A stretch of DNA of 64,000 nt from assembly GCA_021784595.1 (NCBI GenBank), contig JAJYHT010000053.1, forward strand, positions 1-64,000, in the 5' to 3' direction. Numbering within the stretch: position 1 is the stretch's first letter; each line of letters starts with the position of its first letter. Positions 27,715 through 35,605 of the stretch are shown here, in pieces. The position numbers and the translations under genes were made by a program. Source of the DNA: Bacillota bacterium. GTDB taxonomy: Bacteria > Bacillota > Sulfobacillia > Sulfobacillales > Sulfobacillaceae. A model generated the notes under the pieces. The model ran no database searches. It was not told where the DNA came from and saw only the letters and a program-made list of their open reading frames with translations.

Positions 27715-28137
27715 TCAGTTGTCGGCCAGCACAGACCAAGATTTGGTCACGCGGTGTCCGTGGTAATTTATCGTCACATCAATGAGCCAAGGACCAGCCA
27801 TGACCGGGATGAGTTGTCCTTTATATGCACCGGGCGTTCCGGTGGGTGTGAGGCGGGCATGCAACGGGGGCATGCTCATATCTTGCATGGTAAATTTGAC
27901 CGCCACGGCAGCGCCTTGGACAATGGCGACATCATGGGAATTTTTCAGTGTCACGGTCACCTGGCAAGGTTTTAACGCCACCAGCGGACTCGGCGTCCAG
28001 GAAACCGTGGCTTTGATAGAGGAGCCGCTTATCGTCTGGGGTGGCAAATGAAAGGCGTTGCCGCTTGCTCCGCATCCGGTCAAGAGTATCGCGGCGAGGG
28101 CCAAAAGGAACTGTGTAAACCCACGGCCGATGCGCAA
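27715..28137 (-). CDS. YtkA/FixH-like lipoprotein
   Basis: A lipobox (LLTGC) at about residue 22 predicts a membrane-anchored extracellular lipoprotein. The domain that follows carries the YtkA-like pattern: KFTMQDMSMPP with several methionines, then GAYKGQLIPVMAGPWLIDVTI. Proteins of this type are found with copper-handling and oxidase-assembly genes, and the methionines could bind copper. The TTG at 28137 is 9 bases after AAAGGAGG. It is the upstream end of the assembly cluster. Confidence 0.75.
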   Translation of the reverse strand: MRIGRGFTQFLLALAAILLTGCGASGNAFHLPPQTISGSSIKATVSWTPSPLVALKPCQVTVTLKNSHDVAIVQGAAVAVKFTMQDMSMPPLHARLTPTGTPGAYKGQLIPVMAGPWLIDVTINYHGHRVTKSWSVLADN

Positions 28138-28293
28138 CCTGGCCCGCCTCCTTTGTATTTGCCGATGAAATTCTCTCGGTCATTATACCCTAAGGAGAGA
28201 CAGTCACGAATGACTTGCAATAACCATATGGCTGACTAGATGACGAGCCTGGCCACTTGACGTATCATAGTGCCCAAGAGGGGGCGCAACGAC

Positions 28294-28935
28294 ATGCATC
28301 CGCTAGAAGCACTCGAAATGCAAGTATCCCAGTGCCGACGGTGTGATTTAAGAGACCAGGCCCACGGGGTAGTGTTTGGTGAGGGAGCATTGGATAGCCA
28401 TATTGTATTTTGCGGTGAAGGGCCAGGGGCCGAGGAAGATCGCTTATTGCGGCCGTTCGTGGGAGCAGCCGGACACTTGCTCGACAAAATGCTGGATGCC
28501 ATGGGATTTAGCCGTGGCAAAAATGCATACATATTGAATGTGGTCAAATGCCGTCCGCCAGGCAATCGGGTGCCGCTTCCCCAAGAACTTGCAGCATGTC
28601 GGCCGCACCTTGCAGCACAACTGTCCATTCTCAGCCCCAGGATTATGGTGCTGCTGGGATCCACCGCGATTCAGAGTTTTTTAGGCCCCCAAGCTCGGGT
28701 GACCCGAGTGCACGGTCAATGGACAGAGCATCAAGGGATATGGCTTATGCCGACGTACCACCCCGCCGCCCTGCTGCGCAATCCCTCATGGAAGGTCGAG
28801 GCGTGGTCCGATCTCAAAAAAGTGATCGACAAGTACCGAGAGCTCGTGGATCCGGATCATTTCTCTACCCATTATCCTCTGAAGATATCCGATAAAAATC
28901 TGCCGCCGGGAACCATTAAGCCGCAATGCCGGTAG
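28294..28935 (+). CDS. Uracil-DNA glycosylase, family 4 (Fe-S)
   Basis: The enzyme removes uracil from DNA arising from cytosine deamination, which is useful in a thermophile. Four cysteines at about 14, 17, 86 and 102 fit the 4Fe-4S cluster of family 4, and the motifs GEGPGAEED and HPAALLR match the active site and DNA-binding loop. The first motif has G in place of the usual A (GEAPG). The ATG at 28294 follows GAGGGGG; the GTG at 28270 lies before the ribosome site. The gene is 213 residues and monocistronic. Confidence 0.9.
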   Translation: MHPLEALEMQVSQCRRCDLRDQAHGVVFGEGALDSHIVFCGEGPGAEEDRLLRPFVGAAGHLLDKMLDAMGFSRGKNAYILNVVKCRPPGNRVPLPQELAACRPHLAAQLSILSPRIMVLLGSTAIQSFLGPQARVTRVHGQWTEHQGIWLMPTYHPAALLRNPSWKVEAWSDLKKVIDKYRELVDPDHFSTHYPLKISDKNLPPGTIKPQCR

Positions 28936-28960
28936 ACCTGCGCGTCAGTCTGGGAAGTCT

Positions 28961-29497
28961 TCATCCAGAAACGACCGCAATATCATCCCATCCATACGCA
29001 GTTTCATCTAATGTCTGTGAACCAATGGTGATGGGGGATTCGGTCAACGCACGGCCTCCCAGTCGTTCATAAAAGGAACGAGAAGGGTTGCCCGACAAGA
29101 CCCACACCAAGAGGCTATGGTATCCCCGCACTTGCAGAGATAGGGCCAGCTGCCTGACCAACGCTGTGCCCACCCCACTTTTCTGCCATCCCGACAGCAA
29201 ATAGATGGCATAAAGTTCGGCATCCAGACCTAAATCGTGCCTTCGGGCCGGTCCTCCATTGATAAAGCCTACAATATGATGGTGCAGGGTCGTTGCCACA
29301 TAGGTCACAATATCAGGGCGAGCTAGCCACTCATCTTGTCGCGCGATTCGCTGGTCTAAACTTTTTTCCATGTCATCAAAAATAGTCGGGTCTAGCAAAT
29401 CGTGGTACGTTGTGCGCCAACTTGCAACATGGACGCGCACAATAGCTTCCGCATCCCCCGGTTGGGCACGTCGCACGAGAAATTTCTTCGGTTTCAC
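28961..29497 (-). CDS. GNAT-family N-acetyltransferase
   Basis: The 178-residue protein has the GNAT fold: start VRRAQPGDAEAIVRVH, the acetyl-CoA loop LSGWQKSGVGTALVRQ at about 100-115, and GNPSRSFYERLGG at about 136. The substrate is unknown. The GTG at 29497 is 7 bases after GAGGAGGG. The next gene upstream on the same strand, 28 bases away, is another GNAT-like gene, so the two may be co-transcribed. Confidence 0.85.
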   Translation of the reverse strand: MKPKKFLVRRAQPGDAEAIVRVHVASWRTTYHDLLDPTIFDDMEKSLDQRIARQDEWLARPDIVTYVATTLHHHIVGFINGGPARRHDLGLDAELYAIYLLSGWQKSGVGTALVRQLALSLQVRGYHSLLVWVLSGNPSRSFYERLGGRALTESPITIGSQTLDETAYGWDDIAVVSG

Positions 29498-29524
29498 TAT
29501 GTGGCCCTCCTCGTATAATCCGTG

Positions 29525-30355
29525 TCAGCCCTGCAGCAGGGGATGGCTCAATTCCGCCGTTACGTAGGCCAGCCGAAATCCAATGCGTTCGACGTTGCGT
29601 TGCGAGTCAGATCCGGGCTCGGTTTCAATGGTTGCCCATCGCATGCCCTGTTGCTGGGCATAGCGAAGTCTCCAATCCAATAGGGCCAGGTGTAGGCCCT
29701 TGCGCCGAAATGAGAGACGCGTGCTAGTCGCAAATAGCGCTGCGATTCCATCATTTAAGGCTAACATGCCGGCGCCCGCCGGATGCCCATGCTCAAAGGC
29801 AATGACCGGAATTCCGCTCGACATGCGAAAAAATGCCCGCTCTAAAGCCAGGGAATCCCCTTGGACAGTGTCTTCGGAAGAAAACCCCGACGCCACTGTG
29901 CGGGCCCAAAGCATTTCTTCGCCAGGGTTGGCCTGATGGACCCGCGCGTCCGGGGCCGTTAACATAGACTTCCACGAAGCGAGGTCTAACACCCACCGAT
30001 GGGAAAATGCTGTTAAAACATAGCCGCGTTGCCCGGTCAGTGCGATCAGAGTCCCATCTGCCAACGAAGAGACCCGAACAATTGATGGGTGGCGATGCGA
30101 TGCATAAAAGGCCTCTACCCGGTCGAGTGTCTGGCCTGTCACCGGACCGGAAACTCCTAGTCCTACTGCTCCATTGAGAGGACAGTGCTGTCCGCCATAG
30201 ATGGCTATTCCTTGGTCCCATGCCAGGGAGTCAATCGAGGAGGTGCCAAGAGGCAGCGTGTTCCAAGCTTCCACAACTTGCTGATTGCCTTTTACCAAAT
30301 CGGTCTCTAATTGGACCGCGAGTGTTGGACTTAGAAAAGATCCGATAATAATCAT
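29525..30355 (-). CDS. GNAT-like acetyltransferase with an extra N-terminal domain
   Basis: The C-terminal 100 residues look like a GNAT domain: AGAGMLALNDGIAALFATSTRLSFRR then HLALLDWRL and a conserved final FRLAYV. The N-terminal 130 residues may be a second, degenerate GNAT unit. Substrate is unknown. The start is uncertain: the ATG at 30355 touches a GGAAGGA site with almost no spacing, and the open frame reaches 30439. It is upstream of, and co-oriented with, the other GNAT gene. Confidence 0.7.
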   Translation of the reverse strand: MIIIGSFLSPTLAVQLETDLVKGNQQVVEAWNTLPLGTSSIDSLAWDQGIAIYGGQHCPLNGAVGLGVSGPVTGQTLDRVEAFYASHRHPSIVRVSSLADGTLIALTGQRGYVLTAFSHRWVLDLASWKSMLTAPDARVHQANPGEEMLWARTVASGFSSEDTVQGDSLALERAFFRMSSGIPVIAFEHGHPAGAGMLALNDGIAALFATSTRLSFRRKGLHLALLDWRLRYAQQQGMRWATIETEPGSDSQRNVERIGFRLAYVTAELSHPLLQG

Positions 30356-30674
30356 TCCTTCCGTTATTGCGATGGAGATGCAACTGTGCATTTTTGCGAA
30401 CTCATTGACGTGACGTCCCATTGTCTTGGTTTGCCTCATATTTTATCATGTCAGGGGATCCCCTCATGGAGAGTGAACAAGCTTTTTCACCGCGTGCCCT
30501 GCGGCCGTTCCCACCCATGCTGGTCGGATGGGTGGGAAGCCAAAGGCTCTCCTCCACTGCAATTTGGTTCCCACACAGCGACTAGCCGCAAAAACTACTC
30601 CATATGGCGCGCCTTGCCTGGGAATTTTGCTCATCTCATGATAAGATCTTGGTACAACCGAGGAGGGGATATCA
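30356..30674. other. Intergenic region between divergent genes with a strong hairpin
   Basis: An 11-bp perfect inverted repeat (TTCCCACCCAT 30508-30518, ATGGGTGGGAA 30528-30538, 9-base loop) lies in the middle. No T run follows. The right end has the leader and ribosome site of the dehydrogenase gene. No gene is supported. Confidence 0.5.
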
Positions 30675-31553
30675 ACGAACACGCCCACACGTCTGGGGTT
30701 TATCGGATTAGGCATTATGGGATATCCCATGGCAGAGCATCTTTTGGCCCATCAATCGATAGCGGTATATAACCGCACTCAAGCAAAAGCAGATCCGCTT
30801 GTGGCCAAAGGGGCTCATTTAACAAATTCTCCGAGAGAGACAGCCGAAGTGTCAGAGATAATTTTTATAATGGTGTCCGACGATAAGGCATTGACTGACG
30901 TGATGAGGGGACCCAATGGGGTGTTGTCCGGTCTAAAGACTAAAACCGTCATTGTGGACCATTCCACCGTATCCGTCCAGTTGACTCGCCAACTAGCTTT
31001 AGAGGCTAGGGAGAAGGGCGCCGATTGGTGTGATGCGCCGGTTACCGGAGGAGATATCGGAGCCCGCAATGCGACCCTTACGATAATGGTCGGGGCATCG
31101 GACAATTCCTTTGAGCGCATTAGACCTTATCTAGAGCGTATGGGCAAACATGTGGTTAAGGTAGGACCAACAGGGCAGGGGCAAGCTCTGAAAGTGGTTT
31201 CGAACATGGTTTCTGCTTTGAATTTGATGGCCGCCGCGGAAGGGATCCGATTAGGCCTAGCGGCGGGATTGTCTTTGGATGCATTGGATGATGTGATGAC
31301 GCATGGTTCGGCACAGTCGTTTGAGGTGACTAAAATGGCCGACCGCATGCGCAGGCATGACTTCCAGCCTGGGTTTTCGGTCGCCAACCGGCTAAAAGAC
31401 TTGCGCTTGGCTCTGGACTTGGCTGCCGCGCTAGAATATCAGGCGCCATTGGGCGCGTCCGGAAAAGATCTGTTTGGGGCCCATGCCGCTCGCGGATTTG
31501 ATAGTCTCGACGAATCAAGCTATGTGCTAAGGTGGCCCGCGATAGATGATTAG
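30675..31553 (+). CDS. 3-hydroxyisobutyrate dehydrogenase-like oxidoreductase, probable ACG start
   Basis: The protein belongs to the beta-hydroxyacid dehydrogenase family, which oxidises short hydroxy acids with NAD(P). The nucleotide-binding loop LGFIGLGIMGYPMA is intact only if translation begins upstream of the first ATG (30717). The catalytic-lysine segment GQGQALKVVSNM and the substrate block APVTGGDIGA are present. The only well-placed initiator is ACG at 30675, 8 bases after GGAGG, giving T(M)NTPTRLGFIG. Either ACG is used or an ATG has mutated. The HAD gene overlaps its end by 8 bases. Confidence 0.82.
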   Translation, partial: TNTPTRLGFIGLGIMGYPMAEHLLAHQSIAVYNRTQAKADPLVAKGAHLTNSPRETAEVSEIIFIMVSDDKALTDVMRGPNGVLSGLKTKTVIVDHSTVSVQLTRQLALEAREKGADWCDAPVTGGDIGARNATLTIMVGASDNSFERIRPYLERMGKHVVKVGPTGQGQALKVVSNMVSALNLMAAAEGIRLGLAAGLSLDALDDVMTHGSAQSFEVTKMADRMRRHDFQPGFSVANRLKDLRLALDLAAALEYQAPLGASGKDLFGAHAARGFDSLDESSYVLRWPAIDD

Positions 31554-32211
31554 TCACGTATTGTGCGATCTAGATGGCACCATCTTGGATACCATGGAGT
31601 TGATTTTGGCCAGCTATCATTACGCATTTTTGGAGGGTTTGGGGCAAACAGTGACGGACGCCGAACTAATGCCATATTTCGGGCAAACCTTGGACGATCA
31701 GTTTGCCCAAATGCGCCCGGATTTAAGCGACTCGGAAATTGAACGGCTCGTGGATATCTATCGAAACCATAACCACAAGGAACATGACAGTCACATCAGT
31801 ATTATTCCAGGAGCCGACGTGGCTCTCCACAAGCTTTATGCGATGGGATATCCTTTGGGCATTGCCACCTCCAAACGGTTGGATATGGCACGTCACGGAC
31901 TAGAATTATTTGGCCTATGGAGCTACTTTTCTGTCGTGGTGCACCATGACAGCACGCATCTGCATAAGCCGCATCCTGACCCTTTGTTGGCAGCGATCAA
32001 GGATTGGGGTGTTGACGGATCTGAAGTAGTGTATATTGGAGACAGCCCTTATGATATGAAAGCGGCCAAATCGGCCGGCTGCCAAGCCTTGGGGTTAGCG
32101 TACAATACGTTCACCGTCAATGACCTTAAACAGGCTGGCGCTGACACAGTCCATACGACTTGGGATTCGGCGCTTTTATGGATATTTTCTCAAAACCCTA
32201 GTGCGGTATAA
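31546..32211 (+). CDS. HAD-superfamily hydrolase (phosphoglycolate phosphatase / PpaX-like)
   Basis: The motifs are motif I LCDLDGTILDT, motif II IATSK, and motif IV VYIGDSPYDMKAAKSAG. The helical cap (about 20-80) is of the C1 phosphoglycolate phosphatase/PpaX type. It probably removes phosphate from a small metabolite such as phosphoglycolate or pyrophosphate. The ATG at 31546 overlaps the dehydrogenase gene, so translation is coupled, and the MBL gene follows after 13 bases. Confidence 0.85.
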   Translation: MISHVLCDLDGTILDTMELILASYHYAFLEGLGQTVTDAELMPYFGQTLDDQFAQMRPDLSDSEIERLVDIYRNHNHKEHDSHISIIPGADVALHKLYAMGYPLGIATSKRLDMARHGLELFGLWSYFSVVVHHDSTHLHKPHPDPLLAAIKDWGVDGSEVVYIGDSPYDMKAAKSAGCQALGLAYNTFTVNDLKQAGADTVHTTWDSALLWIFSQNPSAV

Positions 32212-32224
32212 GGAGGATTTCGCC

Positions 32225-32947
32225 ATGACATTGGACGGTACGGAAATTACCTGGCTGGGACACGCAAGCTTCATTGTTAAATCTCCTGGGGGGAAAACGC
32301 TGGTGTTTGACCCCTGGCTCGGATCGGAAGGCAACCCTAAGTGTCCCCCTCAATTTAATGATTTGAGCCAATGGGGATCGGTCGATTATATATTCATTAG
32401 CCACGGGCATTTTGATCATATGGGCAGCGCAGTCAGATTGGCTAAGCATTCGGGAGCCATGGTCATTGCCAATTTTGAAATTGCCCAATACATAGAGCGC
32501 CAAGGGGTTGAAAAAACTATTGGGATGAATAAAGGAGGGACGTTGGAACTTGGTGAAATCCGGGCAACCATGGTGCATGCCGATCATAGTTCGGGCATTT
32601 CTACCGAAGACGGCATTGTCTATGGGGGCGAGCCCGGCGGGTATGTGGTGACCTTGGAAAATGGAATGAGTCTTTACCATGCGGGCGATACGAATGTGTT
32701 TGGGGACATGCAGCATATCCGTACTTTATATGCGCCTGATGTTTGCTTGTTGCCGATTGGCGGGCATTTTACCATGGGACCAAAAGAAGCTGCTTTTGCT
32801 GTCAAGTTGTTAGGTCCCAAAGTCGTGATTCCCATGCACTATGGGACATTTGACGTCTTGTCCGGAAGTCCTGATGCCTTAAGAGATCTTTTGGCGGATG
32901 ACCCGGTCGAAGTCCATGTATTAACGCCAGGAGACCAATATCGGTAA
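32225..32947 (+). CDS. UPF0173 metal-dependent hydrolase (MBL fold)
   Basis: The metallo-beta-lactamase motif SHGHFDHMG is at about 60-68, with later metal ligands at HADHSSG and HAGDTNVFGD. It ends with MHYGTFDVL, typical of the UPF0173 group (YtkL in Bacillus). The 240-residue length fits. Substrate is unknown. The ATG at 32225 is 8 bases after AAGGAGG; a longer frame runs into the HAD gene but has no site. Confidence 0.88.
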   Translation: MTLDGTEITWLGHASFIVKSPGGKTLVFDPWLGSEGNPKCPPQFNDLSQWGSVDYIFISHGHFDHMGSAVRLAKHSGAMVIANFEIAQYIERQGVEKTIGMNKGGTLELGEIRATMVHADHSSGISTEDGIVYGGEPGGYVVTLENGMSLYHAGDTNVFGDMQHIRTLYAPDVCLLPIGGHFTMGPKEAAFAVKLLGPKVVIPMHYGTFDVLSGSPDALRDLLADDPVEVHVLTPGDQYR

Positions 32948-32970
32948 ACCGATAGGAGAGAGTGCAAACG

Positions 32971-33654
32971 ATGCCCCAAGCCAAGACGCCAAAAAAGCCC
33001 CGCTTATTCCCGCCTTCGATGGCCGGCCAGTGTATGCGCTATGCGGTGATGGAACTGCTGGGGTTTGGACGACTGATTGAACCGTTAGCGCAAGAGGCGA
33101 TGCGTGAAGGGAGCATGCTGCACAAATCGTTTCAAAATGAGCTGTTGCAGACAGAAAATGTTCGGGCGATCGAGGCTCCTATCCGGGATCCGGAAAGGGG
33201 AATTTCGGGACGGATGGACGCGGTTGTCGATTTTAAGCAAGGCGCCATGGTGATTGAATATAAAACGGTCAATCACGATAAATTTGTCGGTATCGCGGAT
33301 GAGGGACCATTGGTGTCGCATTGGGCTCAATTGCAATTGTATTTGGCCATCGGAGACTTTGCAGCGGGCCGTTTGGTGGTGGAATCACGGATGACCCACG
33401 GGAGGTTAACATACCAAAGCACGGGCGACGCATTGTGGCAAGAGTGGGTGTTGGCTCGGGTGGCAGCCGCCCGCGAATATCAGGCCGCCCATAAATTGCC
33501 ATCGCGCGAGGTTAGCATCCAGTGCGCGCATTGTGATCGCTGGCAACGTTGTTTTAAGAATGAAGCGGAACGCGATGAGGCTATTAGTGAACATCCCCAG
33601 TGGTGGACGGAACCACCCTTGCCCGCGGAATTTCGCATCAGCCGCATATCGTGA
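32971..33654 (+). CDS. Cas4/RecB-like PD-(D/E)XK nuclease with Fe-S cysteines
   Basis: The RecB-type nuclease motifs are His51 (MLHKSF), Asp83 (GRMDAVVDF), Glu96-x-Lys98 (VIEYKT) and a QLQLYL motif IV. One N-terminal cysteine (21) and three C-terminal cysteines (185, 188, 194; CAHCDRWQRC) match the 4Fe-4S cluster of Cas4 and AddB. The ATG at 32971 follows GGAGAG; a GTG at 32962 sits inside the site. No CRISPR array or cas1/cas2 gene is in the window, so it is a solitary Cas4-like nuclease, perhaps in repair. Length is 227. Confidence 0.8.
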   Translation: MPQAKTPKKPRLFPPSMAGQCMRYAVMELLGFGRLIEPLAQEAMREGSMLHKSFQNELLQTENVRAIEAPIRDPERGISGRMDAVVDFKQGAMVIEYKTVNHDKFVGIADEGPLVSHWAQLQLYLAIGDFAAGRLVVESRMTHGRLTYQSTGDALWQEWVLARVAAAREYQAAHKLPSREVSIQCAHCDRWQRCFKNEAERDEAISEHPQWWTEPPLPAEFRISRIS

Positions 33655-33726
33655 TTGCAGACAAATTCTACCGATTATCGTGTGTCATTAAGAGACGACA
33701 GTAGCAATAGAGAGGATGAGCGAAAG

Positions 33727-34173
33727 GTGTCCATCGCGGAAGTGGAATTTTCAGGGGGAATGAAGTTTATCGGACATTCAGCATCGGGACATTCCGTTGT
33801 AATGGATTCCGCCCCTGAAGTGGGAGGACAAAACCAGGGTGTGCGGCCCATGGAACTGACCCTGATTGCGCTAGGCGGGTGCACGGGTATCGATGTCGTG
33901 TCAATTTTGAACAAAATGCGCATCGTTGTCGAAGAGTTTAAAATGGATATGGATGGGAGTCGGGCACCGGAGCACCCTAAGATTTATCGCACCATTCAGT
34001 TGAATTATCGTTTTAAGGCAGACGAAGCGGCAGCTGACAAAATCTTGCGGGCAGTGCATTTGAGTCAGGAGAAATATTGCAGCGTTTCGGCCATGCTAGG
34101 CGCCGTGGCAGTTATTGAAGCCAACATATATTTAAATGGCCAACTGTTGGAAACTCTGCAATCCCACTCCTAA
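33727..34173 (+). CDS. OsmC-family protein
   Basis: OsmC proteins reduce organic hydroperoxides or bind small thiols. The two redox cysteines are present: LGGCTGIDVVSIL and EKYCSVSAML, with the PMELTLIAL block before the first. The family core starts at about VEFSGGMKFIG. GTG at 33727 is about 11 bases after GAGAGG and gives a 148-residue protein of normal length; TTG at 33655, directly after the upstream stop, would add 24 unconserved residues. It is in line with the MBL and nuclease genes. Confidence 0.85.
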   Translation: MSIAEVEFSGGMKFIGHSASGHSVVMDSAPEVGGQNQGVRPMELTLIALGGCTGIDVVSILNKMRIVVEEFKMDMDGSRAPEHPKIYRTIQLNYRFKADEAAADKILRAVHLSQEKYCSVSAMLGAVAVIEANIYLNGQLLETLQSHS

Positions 34174-34252
34174 TTCGGCAGCAACAAATGGAGTAGCGGC
34201 TCCAATAGCGGTACACACTATCCCGGCACACATAATGCGGGAGGTGAATACG

Positions 34253-34420
34253 ATGGCCGAAAACAAAAAAACCTTGCGGCATGTTACCCAAGAACGGTTT
34301 CAACAAGAAGTGGCCCGTGAACTCGGAATCGATTTAAATGGTGACGAAAGCATCCGGCCGCCTAGAGCTCCGTCCAATCATGAACAGTTAATCGTGGATG
34401 GTGATACCGAACAGGAATGA
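34253..34420 (+). CDS. Small protein resembling alpha/beta-type SASP at its N-terminal half
   Basis: This 55-residue acidic protein has ERFQQEVARELGIDL, which resembles the conserved K-x-E-V-A-x-E-L-G-I segment of alpha/beta-type small acid-soluble spore proteins. The second half (NGDESIRPP onwards) lacks the GGxxTKRLV block of true SASPs. The ATG at 34253 follows GGGAGGTG. A strong terminator follows. It may be a diverged spore protein or an unrelated small protein. Confidence 0.6.
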   Translation: MAENKKTLRHVTQERFQQEVARELGIDLNGDESIRPPRAPSNHEQLIVDGDTEQE

Positions 34421-34432
34421 CATGTTGCGCAT

Positions 34433-34464
34433 GGGGCGTCGGCATTGAGCCGACGCCCCTTTTT
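34433..34464 (+). terminator. Rho-independent terminator
   Basis: An 11-bp perfect GC-rich stem (GGGGCGTCGGC / GCCGACGCCCC) with a 5-base loop is followed by TTTTT. Confidence 0.92.
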
Positions 34465-34519
34465 GGTTGGCATGGAATACGCGCATTGGGTATAATCGGG
34501 TAAGAAATGGAGGTCGACA

Positions 34520-35587
34520 GTGGACGTTGGATTGATAGGATTGCCGCGTTGCGGCAAGACCACCGTATTTAATTTGCTGACGCATTCACAAGCTGAGGTG
34601 AATCAGTTTGGCGGAGGAAGAGCTGAATCTCGTCAAGCTTTGGCCCCGATACCGGACCACCGTTTGACTTGGCTGTCCAACTTCTACCATCCGAAAAAGG
34701 TTACCCCAGCCCAATTGTCGGTAGTAGATGTGCCGGGCCTGAGTCGCTCAGAAAGTGGCGGACCCAATCGGTTTCTTAACGATGTACGCTTGGTTGATGC
34801 TTTAATTTTAGTCGTGCGGGGCTATCCGAGTGAATTAGGGGAACCTGCCGCTCCTTTGGCGGACATCGAGGAAATGGAACTCGAGCTGATGTTGTCGGAT
34901 CTGGATTTGCTGGAAAAACGCAAAGAGCGCATTCGCACTGGAAAGAAGATTACCCGTGAGTATCAAGAAGAGCTTGATTTGGTGGACCGACTGATAGATG
35001 CCTTGGAAAACAACCAGCGTTTAAATCAAATGACGCTGAATGAAGATGAATTGCGGTTGATACGCGGATATCAGTTTTTGACTCTAAAGCCTTTGGTGTG
35101 GGTGGTAAACCTAGATGAAGAACAATTTAAAACCAGAACATACCGCGATGACGATCAGATTGTGGCCTTAGCAGCGACTAAAGATGTTCCGGTGGTAACC
35201 ATGGCTGCAGCACTGGAACAGGAAATCGAACAACTCTCGGATGAGGATCAGGAAGTTTTTATGTCGGATTTAGGTATTGACCGTAGCGGACTGAGTCGCG
35301 TAGCGGGTGCCATGTATCAAAAACTAGGACTCATTTCATTTCTTACCGCAGGCGAAGATGAAGTGCGGGCCTGGACCATTAAAACGGGTACGCTGGCCAA
35401 ACAAGCGGCAGGTAAAATTCATTCCGACATTGAACGGGGCTTTATTCGAGCGGAAGTGGTAGCGTACGAGGATTTGGTGCGGGCGGCCAGCATGGTTAAG
35501 GCTCGAGAAATGGGTCTGGTACGCTTGGAAGGAAAAGATTACGTGATGAAAGATGGCGATGTGGTAAATTTTCGATTTAATGTATAA
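34520..35587 (+). CDS. ychF: YchF/OLA1-type GTPase/ATPase
   Basis: YchF is a ribosome-associated, Obg-related NTPase that prefers ATP. G1 is GLPRCGKTT (usual form GLPNVGKST), G3 is DVPGLSR, and the coiled-coil insert runs from about 115 to 165. The C-terminal TGS domain is TAGEDEVRAWTIKTGTLA onward and ends with the MKDGDVVNFRFNV motif. The GTG at 34520 is 6 bases after GGAGG. It begins an apparent operon with hemL and lgt. Confidence 0.9.
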   Translation: MDVGLIGLPRCGKTTVFNLLTHSQAEVNQFGGGRAESRQALAPIPDHRLTWLSNFYHPKKVTPAQLSVVDVPGLSRSESGGPNRFLNDVRLVDALILVVRGYPSELGEPAAPLADIEEMELELMLSDLDLLEKRKERIRTGKKITREYQEELDLVDRLIDALENNQRLNQMTLNEDELRLIRGYQFLTLKPLVWVVNLDEEQFKTRTYRDDDQIVALAATKDVPVVTMAAALEQEIEQLSDEDQEVFMSDLGIDRSGLSRVAGAMYQKLGLISFLTAGEDEVRAWTIKTGTLAKQAAGKIHSDIERGFIRAEVVAYEDLVRAASMVKAREMGLVRLEGKDYVMKDGDVVNFRFNV

Positions 35588-35605
35588 CGCTAAAGGGAGG
35601 CTCTT

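Noticed and set aside
32971-33654. Nuclease as part of a CRISPR-Cas locus
   Set aside because: No repeat array and no other cas gene is present in the window.
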